A stretch of DNA of 64,000 nt, taken from Dehalococcoidales bacterium. GTDB taxonomy: Bacteria > Chloroflexota > Dehalococcoidia > Dehalococcoidales > UBA2162. Below the pieces are notes generated by a model. The model saw only the letters and a program-made list of their open reading frames with translations. It did no database searches and had not been told where the DNA came from. Each line of letters starts with the position of its first letter. The stretch's first letter is position 1. Positions 42,931 to 51,497 of this stretch are shown here, piece by piece. The stretch spans positions 62,001-126,000 of the forward strand of contig JAFGCW010000066.1 of assembly GCA_016932435.1 (NCBI GenBank), read 5' to 3'. The position numbers and the translations under genes were made by a program.

Positions 42931-44001
42931 ATGGCGAATATACCGGATAAAATTGAAACCTGGCAAATGACAGAGCCGGGTAAACTAGCAAGAGCGAGTC
43001 TCGATATGCCTGAAATACAGGCAGGAGAAGTAGTAGTTGAAATTGCCGGCTGCGGCGTATGTCATACCGATCTGGGGTATTTCTACGACGGTGTACCAAC
43101 GGTAAACCAACCCCCGATGACATTGGGGCATGAAATCAGCGGCACAGTCATAGCCGGTGATGAAAAAATGATAGGGAAGGAAGTAATTATTCCGGCTGTA
43201 ATGCCATGTAATAATTGCCCTATCTGCGCTGCTGGCAGGGGAAACAGGTGCCTTGCTCAGAAGATGCCTGGTAACAGTTATGGTATATACGGCGGTTTTT
43301 CGAGTCACATAGTTGTACCTTCACAGGACCTGTGTGTAATCGACGATAAGAAAGGTCTACCTCTAGAGGATTTTGCGGTTATAGCTGATGCAGTAACATC
43401 GCCCTATCAGGCAGCTGTACGGGCGGATGTAAAGCCTGGAGATTACACTATAATCCTGGGCGGTACCGGTGGACTGGGTGTATATGCAACTCAAATTATC
43501 TCAGCGATGGGAGCTAAGGAAGTAGTCGTTATAGCACGTAATCAAGAGAAACTGGACCGAGCTATGAAATATGGTGCGACTTATACAATAAGTACCGTAG
43601 ATAAAAGTCCTCGTGACATCCGTGATGCGTTCAGAGCTTACAGCAAAGAAAACAAACTCCCGAACTGGGGATGGAAAATATTCGAGTGGACCGGCTCTGA
43701 AGTTGGGCAGGCAATCGGACTCGAATTACTTTCATACGTTGGTAAGATGGTAATTGCCGGTTATGGTATGCAGAAGAACGAGTACCAACTTTCCAGACTT
43801 ATGGCATTTGATGCTGAGATTATTGGTACCTGGGGATGCCTACCTGAATACTATCCTGTGGTCCTCAAGATGGTACAGGAAAAGAAGGTTGCAATAGAAC
43901 CGTTTATCGAGACCCGACCAATGAGTCAGATTCAACAGGCCTTTGAAGATGGTCATAAAGGCGGGATGGATAAAAGAATCGTGTTAACGCCTGATTTCTA
44001 G
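42931..44001 (+). CDS. had: 6-hydroxycyclohex-1-ene-1-carbonyl-CoA dehydrogenase
   Basis: The 356-residue zinc alcohol dehydrogenase has the catalytic-zinc motif CGVCHTDLGYF (about residues 36-46) and GHEISG. The structural-zinc cysteines are in PCNNCPICAAGRGNRC, and the NAD-binding glycines in GGTGGLGVYATQ. Features such as KMPGNSYGIYGGFSSH match the Had/BamQ subgroup, which oxidises the ring alcohol of the benzoyl-CoA pathway to 6-oxocyclohexene carbonyl-CoA. The gene for the next enzyme follows 33 bases later, which makes the assignment strong. The ATG follows AAAGGAGGA. Confidence 0.9.
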   Translation: MANIPDKIETWQMTEPGKLARASLDMPEIQAGEVVVEIAGCGVCHTDLGYFYDGVPTVNQPPMTLGHEISGTVIAGDEKMIGKEVIIPAVMPCNNCPICAAGRGNRCLAQKMPGNSYGIYGGFSSHIVVPSQDLCVIDDKKGLPLEDFAVIADAVTSPYQAAVRADVKPGDYTIILGGTGGLGVYATQIISAMGAKEVVVIARNQEKLDRAMKYGATYTISTVDKSPRDIRDAFRAYSKENKLPNWGWKIFEWTGSEVGQAIGLELLSYVGKMVIAGYGMQKNEYQLSRLMAFDAEIIGTWGCLPEYYPVVLKMVQEKKVAIEPFIETRPMSQIQQAFEDGHKGGMDKRIVLTPDF

Positions 44002-44034
44002 GTTCAAAAATAATATAGAATATGGAGGATATTA

Positions 44035-45177
44035 ATGGCTTTAGATTGGTTAGTCAGGGATAATAGTTTAAAAAGTCACCAGATATTTGGTGACGAGCAC
44101 TTCGGCACGGAAGCACCGTGTACGATGTTCGAAAAGAAACCACTGATAAATCCTAATACTGGCGAAAAAGTAGATGGTCTTTATACCGCATGGATTACTC
44201 TCAATAATCCTGCCCAGTATGGATCTTACACAACCGAAATGGTCAAGGGTGTTCAAGCTGGTATGCACAAAGCTTCGATGGATCGAAGTGTTGTCGCTAT
44301 CATATTTACCAGTGTGGGTGACCGTGCATGGTGTACCGGTGGTAATACCAAAGAATATGCTGAGTATTATACCAAGAGACCGAAAGAGTACGCCGATTAT
44401 ATCGACCTCTTTAACGGGATGGTCGACAGTATTCTGAAAGCTCGTGTTCCGGTGATATGCCGGGCAAACGGAATGAGAGTAGCCGGTGGTCAGGAAATCG
44501 GCCAGGCATGTGACCTAACGGTAGCTGCCGATACAGCTCAATTTGGCCAGGCGGGAACCGCTCACGGTTCTACTCCGACCGGTGGTTCTACTGACTTCCT
44601 CCCATGGCAATTACCTACCACAGAGTTGGCAATGTGGAACTGTTTCTCCAACGAAATGTGGAGTGCCTACAAGATGGAGAGACTCGGATTTATCACCAAA
44701 GCTATCCCGATAAAGAAAGATGCCGATGGAAACTGGGTGCGTGACCCGAGGGTTATCACAGATAAATATGTCGATGACGGTGAGATTGTCTACGGTGAGT
44801 TCAAGAAAGGTACCGATTTCAAGGCAGGTACCGATATGCTTAAGACACTCGATACTGACTGGTCAAGACTTGATGCTCATATCGATAATATGGTCTGGAC
44901 GATTTCCAACCTGATGCCTCTCTGTCTCATGATGACCGTTGAACAGATTAGGATAAAGAAACGCTCGTTCTGGGATGATGCAAAGATCGGTTCCATGTAC
45001 TGGCTGGCAGCCAATATGAATACGGAAGCATATCTGGGCTTCAATGCCTTTAATACTCAGGCTCTTACCGGGCAGCGAAATATCGACTACATCAAATACA
45101 GACAACTCATCGCTGACGGACACGAGTATAACGATGATCTGGCAGAACAGGTATTAGCCAAACCGAAAGAGCAATAA
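44035..45177 (+). CDS. bamA: 6-oxocyclohex-1-ene-1-carbonyl-CoA hydrolase
   Basis: This 380-residue crotonase-family enzyme is the ring-opening hydrolase Oah/BamA, a diagnostic marker of anaerobic aromatic degradation. Recognisable stretches are TAWITLNNPAQYGSYTTEMV, GDRAWCTGGNTKEYAEYY (residues about 99-116), CRANGMRVAGGQEIGQACDL and AGTAHGSTPTGGSTDFLPW. Length matches the family, well above ordinary enoyl-CoA hydratases. It converts the cyclic dienone-level product to 3-hydroxypimelyl-CoA. It follows had at 33 bases with TGGAGG before the start and ends at a strong terminator. Confidence 0.95.
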   Translation: MALDWLVRDNSLKSHQIFGDEHFGTEAPCTMFEKKPLINPNTGEKVDGLYTAWITLNNPAQYGSYTTEMVKGVQAGMHKASMDRSVVAIIFTSVGDRAWCTGGNTKEYAEYYTKRPKEYADYIDLFNGMVDSILKARVPVICRANGMRVAGGQEIGQACDLTVAADTAQFGQAGTAHGSTPTGGSTDFLPWQLPTTELAMWNCFSNEMWSAYKMERLGFITKAIPIKKDADGNWVRDPRVITDKYVDDGEIVYGEFKKGTDFKAGTDMLKTLDTDWSRLDAHIDNMVWTISNLMPLCLMMTVEQIRIKKRSFWDDAKIGSMYWLAANMNTEAYLGFNAFNTQALTGQRNIDYIKYRQLIADGHEYNDDLAEQVLAKPKEQ

Positions 45178-45200
45178 TAACTACTAGTTTATATGTATTA

Positions 45201-45235
45201 AAAGACACGCCCCGGTTTTCCGGGGCGTGTCTTTT
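45201..45235. terminator. Bidirectional terminator between bamA and tetR
   Basis: AAAGACACGCCCCGG pairs perfectly over 15 bp with CCGGGGCGTGTCTTT around a TTTT loop, with A-runs and T-runs on the flanks. It serves the + strand had-bamA operon and the convergent TetR gene. Confidence 0.93.
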
Positions 45236-45254
45236 TCTTGTTAATATATGGATA

Positions 45255-45860
45255 TCAGGCTTTTATACCTTTGTAGACAAAATCAAACATGATATCAGCA
45301 ACGTCTTCTGCACTCAATCGACCTTTCGAAGAGAACCAGATAGTGCTTCGTATAATCACTGAAGAGATCAGGTAAACAGTTACCTTCTCATCCTTTACTG
45401 CGAAATCTCCGGACTTGATACCACGTCTGATAACGTTCGTCATTATCCTGTCATAAGTATCACGTAATTCGATTATGTCCTTACGGTGATTTCGTGTCAG
45501 GTTCTGTAAACCGGTATCAGAGATAAGTACACTGGATTTCTTCATCTGCACCAATACATCAAGATGGTTTTCTATGAATGATCTGAGTTGATCGACAGGA
45601 CTCGCAGTATCATCATTTTCTAGGTGGCGGACCGAGTTCACAGCCCGTTCTGTGATGTCCTTGATCACCTCGAACAGAATATCTTCTTTTCCTGAGAAAT
45701 AGTTGTATATATTTGCTGCCTTGCAATCGCAGGCGGCGGCGATGTCCTTCATACTGGTACTATGGTAGCCCTTTTGCCAGAAAAGCACGCCTGCTTTGTC
45801 AAGTATCCAGCTCCTCTTTATAGATGACTGCAATTCTTTTCGTTGACCTGATCTCAGCAT
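45255..45860 (-). CDS. TetR-family transcriptional regulator
   Basis: The 201-residue protein has the TetR DNA-binding domain: KAGVLFWQKGYHSTSMKDIA, then AACDCKAANIYNYFSGKEDI, residues about 22-62. The C-terminal helical ligand domain resembles AcrR/FadR-type regulators of acyl-CoA metabolism. It lies between had-bamA (convergent) and the crotonase/oxidoreductase unit (divergent, 429-base gap), so control of the aromatic-acid genes, perhaps by an acyl-CoA, is the likely role. This is inferred from position. Confidence 0.9.
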   Translation of the reverse strand: MLRSGQRKELQSSIKRSWILDKAGVLFWQKGYHSTSMKDIAAACDCKAANIYNYFSGKEDILFEVIKDITERAVNSVRHLENDDTASPVDQLRSFIENHLDVLVQMKKSSVLISDTGLQNLTRNHRKDIIELRDTYDRIMTNVIRRGIKSGDFAVKDEKVTVYLISSVIIRSTIWFSSKGRLSAEDVADIMFDFVYKGIKA

Positions 45861-46108
45861 AACTGTTCACTCTCTGTTTTTATACCAAAGGATAGACCGT
45901 ATCCGCTTATCCTGATATATTCTGTACTACCTATCTGGACTATATAATATGGCGATGAGTATGTCAATGTTAATAGACATTAATTAGACAATTTGAGGAT
46001 ATACAATACACGCGATCTATAAGCAATCTATAATAGTGGTATAAACATGCTATATTATATTCCTTGACAGGTAATTAGGCGTATGGTACTTTATCAGTAG
46101 GTTAATGA

Positions 46109-46127
46109 ATGTTAATTAATATTACAT
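46109..46127. promoter_or_regulatory. Imperfect palindrome, possible TetR operator
   Basis: ATGTTAATTAATATTACAT is symmetrical except for two mismatched pairs. It lies 47 bases before the -35 box of the crotonase promoter, next to a TetR gene. Assignment rests on symmetry and location. Confidence 0.4.
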
Positions 46128-46173
46128 TACTTTTCAGGCGATTAATTTAGTTGAGTACTTACCACATCACGCA

Positions 46174-46202
46174 TTGACAAAAAACCGGTAAAAGACTAGT
46201 AT
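46174..46202 (+). promoter_or_regulatory. Promoter of the crotonase/oxidoreductase unit
   Basis: TTGACA (46174-46179) and TAGTAT (46197-46202) with a 17-base spacer lie about 90 bases upstream of the start codon. Confidence 0.65.
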
Positions 46203-46289
46203 TGTATACTGTACACGAACATTGAGATAAACGCATTATCTAGTTTGGTATGAATATTGTTACCAGTTAATTACCAGAGGGGAGGAGCC

Positions 46290-47060
46290 ATGGCTTATAA
46301 AAATATTGTACTTGAGAAAAAAGAAGGTATAGCAAAGCTAGTCATAAATCGTCCTCCGGTGAATGTGATGAACCAGGAGACTCTAGGCGAACTCTGTTCT
46401 GCATTGGAGGAACTTGCCAAAGATGATGAAACCAGAGTTCTATTGATTCGTGGTGAAGGTGAAAAAGCCTTCTGTGCTGGTGTTGAAGTCGGAGACCATG
46501 TTGGCGATAAGATGCCGGTAATGATGAAGGAATTCGGCCGTATTTTCAAGCTGCTTCGGAACCTTGGTAAACCAAGTATTGCCGTAGTAAACGGTCTCGC
46601 TCTTGGCGGTGGTTGTGAACTCGTCCTGGGTTGTGATCTTGCTGTCGCTAGTGAAAAAGCTAAACTGGGTCAACCTGAGATCATTCTCGGAGGGCTGGCA
46701 CCGGCCGCAGCACCACTACTCCCCAGGGTTATGGGTGAAAAGAAGGCTTTCGAAGTTCTGCTTCTCGGTGAGAGTATGAATGCCGTGGACGCGGAACGAT
46801 TTGGACTGGTTAATAAGGTGGTACCGATAGAGGAATTGGATTCAGTAGCCGAAGAAATGGCTCAGAAATTTCTGAAAATGAGTGGACTCAGCGTAAAGCT
46901 TGTCAGGGAAGCGTTTTACGAGTGTGCTGAAACTGCAAATCTTGATAAAGCTTTGGACACCGCGGTCGAACTGGGGATAAAGAGCTGGGAAACTCATGAT
47001 GGACAGGAAGGCCTGAAAGCTTACATGGAGAAGAGAGATCCTGAATGGACAAATAATTAA
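46290..47060 (+). CDS. Enoyl-CoA hydratase, likely dienoyl-CoA hydratase
   Basis: The 256-residue crotonase has both catalytic glutamates, in LALGGGCELVLGCDLAVA and in KLGQPEIILGGLAPAAAPLL. The AP-rich continuation, in place of the usual GxGG, resembles cyclohexa-1,5-diene-1-carbonyl-CoA hydratases (Dch/BamR). Together with had and bamA next door this suggests hydration of the dienoyl-CoA formed by benzoyl-CoA reductase. A generic enoyl-CoA hydratase cannot be excluded. I use the ATG at 46290, which has GGGGAGG five bases upstream, rather than a TTG 33 bases earlier. Confidence 0.82.
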   Translation: MAYKNIVLEKKEGIAKLVINRPPVNVMNQETLGELCSALEELAKDDETRVLLIRGEGEKAFCAGVEVGDHVGDKMPVMMKEFGRIFKLLRNLGKPSIAVVNGLALGGGCELVLGCDLAVASEKAKLGQPEIILGGLAPAAAPLLPRVMGEKKAFEVLLLGESMNAVDAERFGLVNKVVPIEELDSVAEEMAQKFLKMSGLSVKLVREAFYECAETANLDKALDTAVELGIKSWETHDGQEGLKAYMEKRDPEWTNN

Positions 47061-47144
47061 CCGGTGTAGCCGAGTTTTTAGTGCATACCTTCTCTTCCTA
47101 TAATAAAGAATAAAGAGAAGGTATTAGTAGAGAGGAGGTCTATT

Positions 47145-49202
47145 ATGGCACAGAAAGTTATCAAGACTGATTGCATCATGTGCATCAACAGCTGCGGTAT
47201 TAACGCCTATGTTGAGGATGGTAAGTTAGTCAAGGTAGAAGGTATGCCCGAACACGCGCTCAGTGAGGGTTATATCTGCCCGAGAGGTGAAGCCCTGGTA
47301 GAATATGTATATGCTCCCGACCGCGTTCTTCATCCTATGAAGAAAGTCAACGGCGAATGGGAGAGGATTACCTGGGATGAAGCGCTGGATACCGTTGCTG
47401 CCAAATTACAGGAAATCAAGGAAAAGTACGGCGCTAAAGCTCTTGCCGTATATAATGGCTCAATAGGTACCGAAAATATTGAGTTGGCTGGTTTCGGCCA
47501 GAGATTCCGCGGAGCATACGGGACTCCTAATCTTCTTACTGTTGAAGGCAACTGCTTCCGTTCGAGAATCATGGCACGGCAAATGACCTTCGGGACTCAG
47601 TATATAGAAGAACCCGGGAAATCCAAGTGCACTATCGTCTGGGGACGGAACATGGATAACTCCGGCGGGTTGGTTGCCGAGAAAATATACAGAGCCCTGG
47701 ATAATGGTACCCTGGAGCACCTGATTATTATCGATCCCAAGCGTATTCCGATGGCTGACAGAGGGACTTATATCCAGATACGTCCGGGGACCGATACAGC
47801 CCTGATGCTGGGAATGATGAATGTCATTATCGAAGAAAAATTATACGATAAGGAATTCATCGACGAGTACACAATCGGTTTCGACAAACTGATCGAGCAT
47901 GTAAAGGATTACCCGCCTGAGAAGGTGGAAAAGATTACCTGGGTACCTGCCGAGGATATCAGGAAAATTGCCCGTATCTTTGCTACCAATAAGCCTGCGT
48001 GTAATGTCGCCGGTACGGCACCTATTGATCAGCACATTAATGGTTTTCAGGGTAACCGGGCGATGAACCTACTCCAGATTATCACCGGCAATTTGAATGT
48101 TCCGGGAAGCTGGATAACCATACCGTTCATCCGCCTGGGCGATCTCAGGTTACCGGAGGTTGACGAACCAATCGGAGCGGAAGCGCACCCCCTGTTCAGA
48201 CGTTTCTGGGGCAGAACGTCACCCTACGGCCAGCAGAATCTCTTTGCCGAGTCCGTGCTGGAAGGGAAGCCTTATGCCCTCAAAGCTATGATAGTAAATG
48301 GCGGTAATCCTGTACTAACTCTCCCTGATTCAGCCCGGATCATTGAAGCGATGGAGAAACTCGAATTCCTTGTAGTAACGGATCTGTTCATGACGGAAAC
48401 TGCCAAACTGGCAGACATCGTCCTTCCGGCCTGCTCCTTCCTTGAGAAGAGTGGTGTGGGTTACGTTTATGGGGTAACCTTGGGAGAACCTTACGCTCTA
48501 CTGCGTAAGAAAGTGATTGAACCGGTCGGTGAAAGCTGGCCTGACTGGAAAATCTGGACCGAACTTGGCAGGAGAATGGGCTATGACGAGCACTTCCCCT
48601 GGAATTCTGATGAAGAGGTGGTAGATTTCTTCCTCGAACCAAGCGGCGTAACCAGGGAGCAGCTTGATAAAGAACATCCTGAGGGTATGTATTACGTCGA
48701 TGAGAAAAGTAAATATCTAACGCCAAAATACAGGACTCCGTCAGAAAAAATTGAAATCTACTCAGAAACCCTGGAAGAGAATGGCTATGATCCTATACCT
48801 CATCATATCGAGCCGACCCAGAGTCCGGTCAGTTCGCCAGAACTAGCTAAAAAGTATCCGGTAATTCTAACCACCGGCTCTCGTATTCCACAGTATACTC
48901 ACACTCAGTATCGGACATTGCCGTCACTGAAAAAAGATGCGCCGGAACCGATAGCAGAAGTTAATCCGGCGACAGCAAAGAAATATGGAATATCTGACGG
49001 TGATATGATGTCCATAGAAACGAACAAGGGGAGAATCGAGATGAAAGCCCACTTGATCGAGGAGATGGCTCCTAATGTCGTCAGTATACCGCATGGCTGG
49101 AAGGAGGCTAATGCCAACCTGCTTACCTCTGCTGATGTCCGCGATCCGGTTACAGGTTATACCGAGATGAAAGCGTTATTGTGTAGAATACAAAAAGTAT
49201 AA
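47145..49202 (+). CDS. Bis-MGD molybdo/tungsto-oxidoreductase, role unknown
   Basis: This 685-residue DMSO-reductase-family catalytic subunit has an N-terminal [4Fe-4S] site (Cys10, Cys13, Cys17, Cys45), the segment EGNCFRSRIMARQMTFGT, where a cysteine could ligate the metal, and the C-terminal cofactor-binding domain (NPATAKKYGISDGDMMSIET, VVSIPHGWKEANANL). No Tat signal is present, so it is cytoplasmic. It resembles acetylene-hydratase-like and thiosulfate-reductase-like members, but the substrate cannot be read. It follows the crotonase by 84 bases, with an AGAGAGGAGG site of its own. Confidence 0.8.
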   Translation: MAQKVIKTDCIMCINSCGINAYVEDGKLVKVEGMPEHALSEGYICPRGEALVEYVYAPDRVLHPMKKVNGEWERITWDEALDTVAAKLQEIKEKYGAKALAVYNGSIGTENIELAGFGQRFRGAYGTPNLLTVEGNCFRSRIMARQMTFGTQYIEEPGKSKCTIVWGRNMDNSGGLVAEKIYRALDNGTLEHLIIIDPKRIPMADRGTYIQIRPGTDTALMLGMMNVIIEEKLYDKEFIDEYTIGFDKLIEHVKDYPPEKVEKITWVPAEDIRKIARIFATNKPACNVAGTAPIDQHINGFQGNRAMNLLQIITGNLNVPGSWITIPFIRLGDLRLPEVDEPIGAEAHPLFRRFWGRTSPYGQQNLFAESVLEGKPYALKAMIVNGGNPVLTLPDSARIIEAMEKLEFLVVTDLFMTETAKLADIVLPACSFLEKSGVGYVYGVTLGEPYALLRKKVIEPVGESWPDWKIWTELGRRMGYDEHFPWNSDEEVVDFFLEPSGVTREQLDKEHPEGMYYVDEKSKYLTPKYRTPSEKIEIYSETLEENGYDPIPHHIEPTQSPVSSPELAKKYPVILTTGSRIPQYTHTQYRTLPSLKKDAPEPIAEVNPATAKKYGISDGDMMSIETNKGRIEMKAHLIEEMAPNVVSIPHGWKEANANLLTSADVRDPVTGYTEMKALLCRIQKV

Positions 49203-49223
49203 ACGACGTCAATAAAAACTTTA

Positions 49224-49268
49224 AGCGGTGCAACTCCTCGATTCGTTATTGTTGCACCGCTTTTTTTA
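49224..49268. terminator. Terminator after the oxidoreductase gene
   Basis: AAGCGGTGCAAC (49224-49235) pairs perfectly over 12 bp with GTTGCACCGCTT (49252-49263) and is followed by a T-run. The AAAAAC on the other side makes it usable by the convergent iron-sulfur operon as well. Confidence 0.92.
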
Positions 49269-49305
49269 TGTACCTGCGGACAGAATTACAAAAACAGAGA
49301 TCAGT

Positions 49306-49797
49306 CTACGACAGGACATTCTGCTTAGGCAGGGTTTCGAAAAGTCTCTCCGCTGCCGCGAATTGTCTGGTGCTATTCACTTCGGACGCATCGATGTAGC
49401 GAATGGCGTTCGTTTCGCAGAACCTTACGCACTGCGGATCACCATCACAATAGTTGCATTTTACTGTGATACCCTCGGCTTTATCGAACAAAGGAGCGCC
49501 GAAGGGACAGGCAACAATACAGGTCTTGCATCCAATACACTTGTCTTTATCTATTACTACCCGGTTGAGCTCCGGATCCTTATGACAAGCCTTGGTAGGG
49601 CAGACTTCGACGCAGAAGGGATCTTCGCAGTTCTGGCATGTCATCGGGAGATAGATTCCTTCCCACTCCCATTTGTACACTTTTATCCTGGCGCGGCTCG
49701 GATTGCTGGCTCCGGTGTGAAAGACGGAGCAGGCCAGTTCACATTCTCTGCATCCCGTGCATTTTTCATAGTCGATGTATAGTACTTTTCCCTGCAT
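49306..49797 (-). CDS. Poly-[4Fe-4S] electron-transfer protein (second copy)
   Basis: This 163-residue DmsB/AOR-associated ferredoxin has four cysteine groups: CTGCRECELAC, CQNCEDPFCVEVC, CIGCKTCIVAC and CNYCDGDPQCVRFC, enough for four [4Fe-4S] clusters. It is a clear paralogue of the protein at 51498-51989 (same length, same order, same CDGDPQCVRFC ending). It is the last gene of the operon, 2 bases after the NrfD-like gene, so it probably wires that membrane protein to the cytoplasmic enzyme. Confidence 0.9.
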   Translation of the reverse strand: MQGKVLYIDYEKCTGCRECELACSVFHTGASNPSRARIKVYKWEWEGIYLPMTCQNCEDPFCVEVCPTKACHKDPELNRVVIDKDKCIGCKTCIVACPFGAPLFDKAEGITVKCNYCDGDPQCVRFCETNAIRYIDASEVNSTRQFAAAERLFETLPKQNVLS

Positions 49798-49799
49798 AT

Positions 49800-50858
49800 C
49801 TATAACTCCCTTCTGTATGCCTGAAAATCGGTGTTGTTATTTATCCCTTCGAGGTATCTCCGGTTTTCCATCCAACGCTGCATTGGATGTTCCTCTTTTA
49901 TACCTGCATAAATTATCACATACCTGATAAAAAATCCTCCCAGCAGCAGGAACGCACCTGCCAGGAACAGCAGGAAATGCTGGTCGTGCAAACGGGAGTA
50001 TATTCCCTCAAGAATGACAGGTAATAAAAATCCACATACCACAATACCCATCCAGAAAACGTATTTCAGGTTACCGGACAATAATAGTTGTACCGAATAC
50101 ATACCGTACTCTTTAAGCGCGTACCGGGTATAGAGGTACGAAGCCAGCACTATAGCTTCGATGATAACGATAACCTGTTCTAATGAGGAAAGGGTGTTTG
50201 CCATTTGCTCCGGAAATCCGGTAGACGTGGTGAAAATATTGTATCCTGTTGATGCAAGCATTATGGCCATCGCTCCGGTAGAGAGAGCCGATACGGTAAA
50301 TAATGCTGGTAGGAGCCATGTATCCCAGAATGGTACATACCTGACGGACATAATGAGTATACCGGTATATAGAGCCGTACTAAGCGCAAAAATGAAACTA
50401 ATGATATCAAGTAAAGTAATCAACCACGACCAGAATTCAATATCGATATTCAAGTAAGGCAGAAGCGATATTAGAAAGTCGATACCACCAACGATAATAC
50501 AGACCGATAGAATATAAAAACCACGTGATAACCAGGAACTCATCGGATTCTTGATCGTGTTCAGGAATCTTCTTTTAACTCCCAGCTTAAGAACGAGGAA
50601 CAGGGCGCCAATGGCGACAAGCACAGGACCCCATAGAATCAGAGGTCTCAGCCCGTCGGGTACATAGCCCATCCAATGCATCAACAGGCCGATAGCAATT
50701 GAACCGGAGCCTATTCCTGCCAGGTATAGATAAACCGCTACCTGCCAGCCCCATTCGTGCTGGGGTTTGATCGACCTGGATTTTAAGAACTCGTCAATGT
50801 TTTCTATCTTGTCTATTCTTGCACCGTTTTTTCGTTTATTCAGGAGTAGTCTAACCTG
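49800..50858 (-). CDS. NrfD/PsrC-like quinone-linked membrane protein, start abnormal
   Basis: The protein has about eight to nine hydrophobic segments in the NrfD/PsrC pattern, which passes electrons between a [4Fe-4S] subunit and the quinone pool. The conserved N-terminal region (QHEWGWQVAVYLYLAGIGSG) is encoded upstream of the first usable start, a TTG at 50684. The frame runs open without any ATG, GTG or TTG for 58 codons, back to the TAA (50861-50859) of the preceding MoaD-like gene, in the same frame. Initiation may use a rare codon such as CTG at 50843. The coordinates give the full open frame. Confidence 0.75.
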   Translation of the reverse strand, partial: QVRLLLNKRKNGARIDKIENIDEFLKSRSIKPQHEWGWQVAVYLYLAGIGSGSIAIGLLMHWMGYVPDGLRPLILWGPVLVAIGALFLVLKLGVKRRFLNTIKNPMSSWLSRGFYILSVCIIVGGIDFLISLLPYLNIDIEFWSWLITLLDIISFIFALSTALYTGILIMSVRYVPFWDTWLLPALFTVSALSTGAMAIMLASTGYNIFTTSTGFPEQMANTLSSLEQVIVIIEAIVLASYLYTRYALKEYGMYSVQLLLSGNLKYVFWMGIVVCGFLLPVILEGIYSRLHDQHFLLFLAGAFLLLGGFFIRYVIIYAGIKEEHPMQRWMENRRYLEGINNNTDFQAYRREL

Positions 50859-51131
50859 TTATCCCCCGGCAATCTGCATCAATATATATATCTCGTCACC
50901 ATTTTTGACCGGTTTTTTCAGTTCCTCTGGATAGGCACTTTCGTCATTAACGAATATATCTATGTATTTACTGAGTTTTTCCTTTTCCTCGTACAGCCAT
51001 TCTTCGAGATCCGGGTATTCTGCTACAAGGTTACTTAAGCATTCGCCGACGGTACTTCCGTTTACTTCAAACATTTCCCGATCATCAGTTATATATTGTA
51101 GCGAGGGATGGATATGTACCTTAATGCTCAT
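50859..51131 (-). CDS. MoaD/ThiS-like sulfur carrier (copy 2)
   Basis: This 90-residue beta-grasp protein ends in AGG, the C-terminal diglycine that is adenylylated and thiocarboxylated in MoaD-type carriers. It starts MSIKVHIHPSLQYITDD and is about half identical to the neighbouring copy. I prefer the ATG at 51131, behind AGGACGAG, to a start 27 bases earlier. Such proteins often accompany AOR-family genes and may supply sulfur for the tungstopterin cofactor. That role is inferred. Confidence 0.85.
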   Translation of the reverse strand: MSIKVHIHPSLQYITDDREMFEVNGSTVGECLSNLVAEYPDLEEWLYEEKEKLSKYIDIFVNDESAYPEELKKPVKNGDEIYILMQIAGG

Positions 51132-51157
51132 ATTCTCGTCCTGTGCCGAAAAACACA

Positions 51158-51430
51158 TTAACCGCCAGCAATAACAATAACCAGATTTATATCATCTCCG
51201 TCTGCTACCTTCGTTTCCAGTCTTTCAGACAACGTACTTTGCATGTTGACGAACACGTCGAACATGTTGTTCAGGTTCCTGTCTTTATCGAACAGCCATT
51301 CATCCAGTTTCGGGTATCTCTCGACCAGTTTTTCAAGGCATTTACCGACGGTTTTTCCGTCAACTTCATGTATATCCTTGTCTTCGGCCAAGTGAATCAG
51401 GAATGGGTGAAGGTGTACTTTAACACTCAT
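51158..51430 (-). CDS. MoaD/ThiS-like sulfur carrier (copy 1)
   Basis: The 90-residue protein, starting MSVKVHLHPFLIHLAED and ending VIVIAGG, has the MoaD/ThiS beta-grasp pattern with the terminal diglycine. The ATG at 51430 follows AGGA at good spacing, and a TTG two codons upstream is less likely. It lies 67 bases after the first iron-sulfur gene and 26 bases before its paralogue. Two tandem carriers in one operon are unusual. Confidence 0.85.
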   Translation of the reverse strand: MSVKVHLHPFLIHLAEDKDIHEVDGKTVGKCLEKLVERYPKLDEWLFDKDRNLNNMFDVFVNMQSTLSERLETKVADGDDINLVIVIAGG

Positions 51431-51497
51431 CGGCAATCCTGTAACGAAACAGCCTGTCGTAATTATTCGAAATAATCAGACTGTTTCGTTGAAAATA

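Larger units (their letters stand above)
45861..46289. other. AT-rich 429-base divergent regulatory region
   Basis: The region between the TetR gene and the crotonase gene is strongly AT-rich and without a coding frame of note. It holds repeated ATTAAT/GTTAAT words (for example TTAATAGACATTAATTAGAC at 45970-45989), an imperfect palindrome at 46109-46127 and a promoter at 46174-46202. It is longer than needed for two promoters and probably carries regulator sites. Confidence 0.6.
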
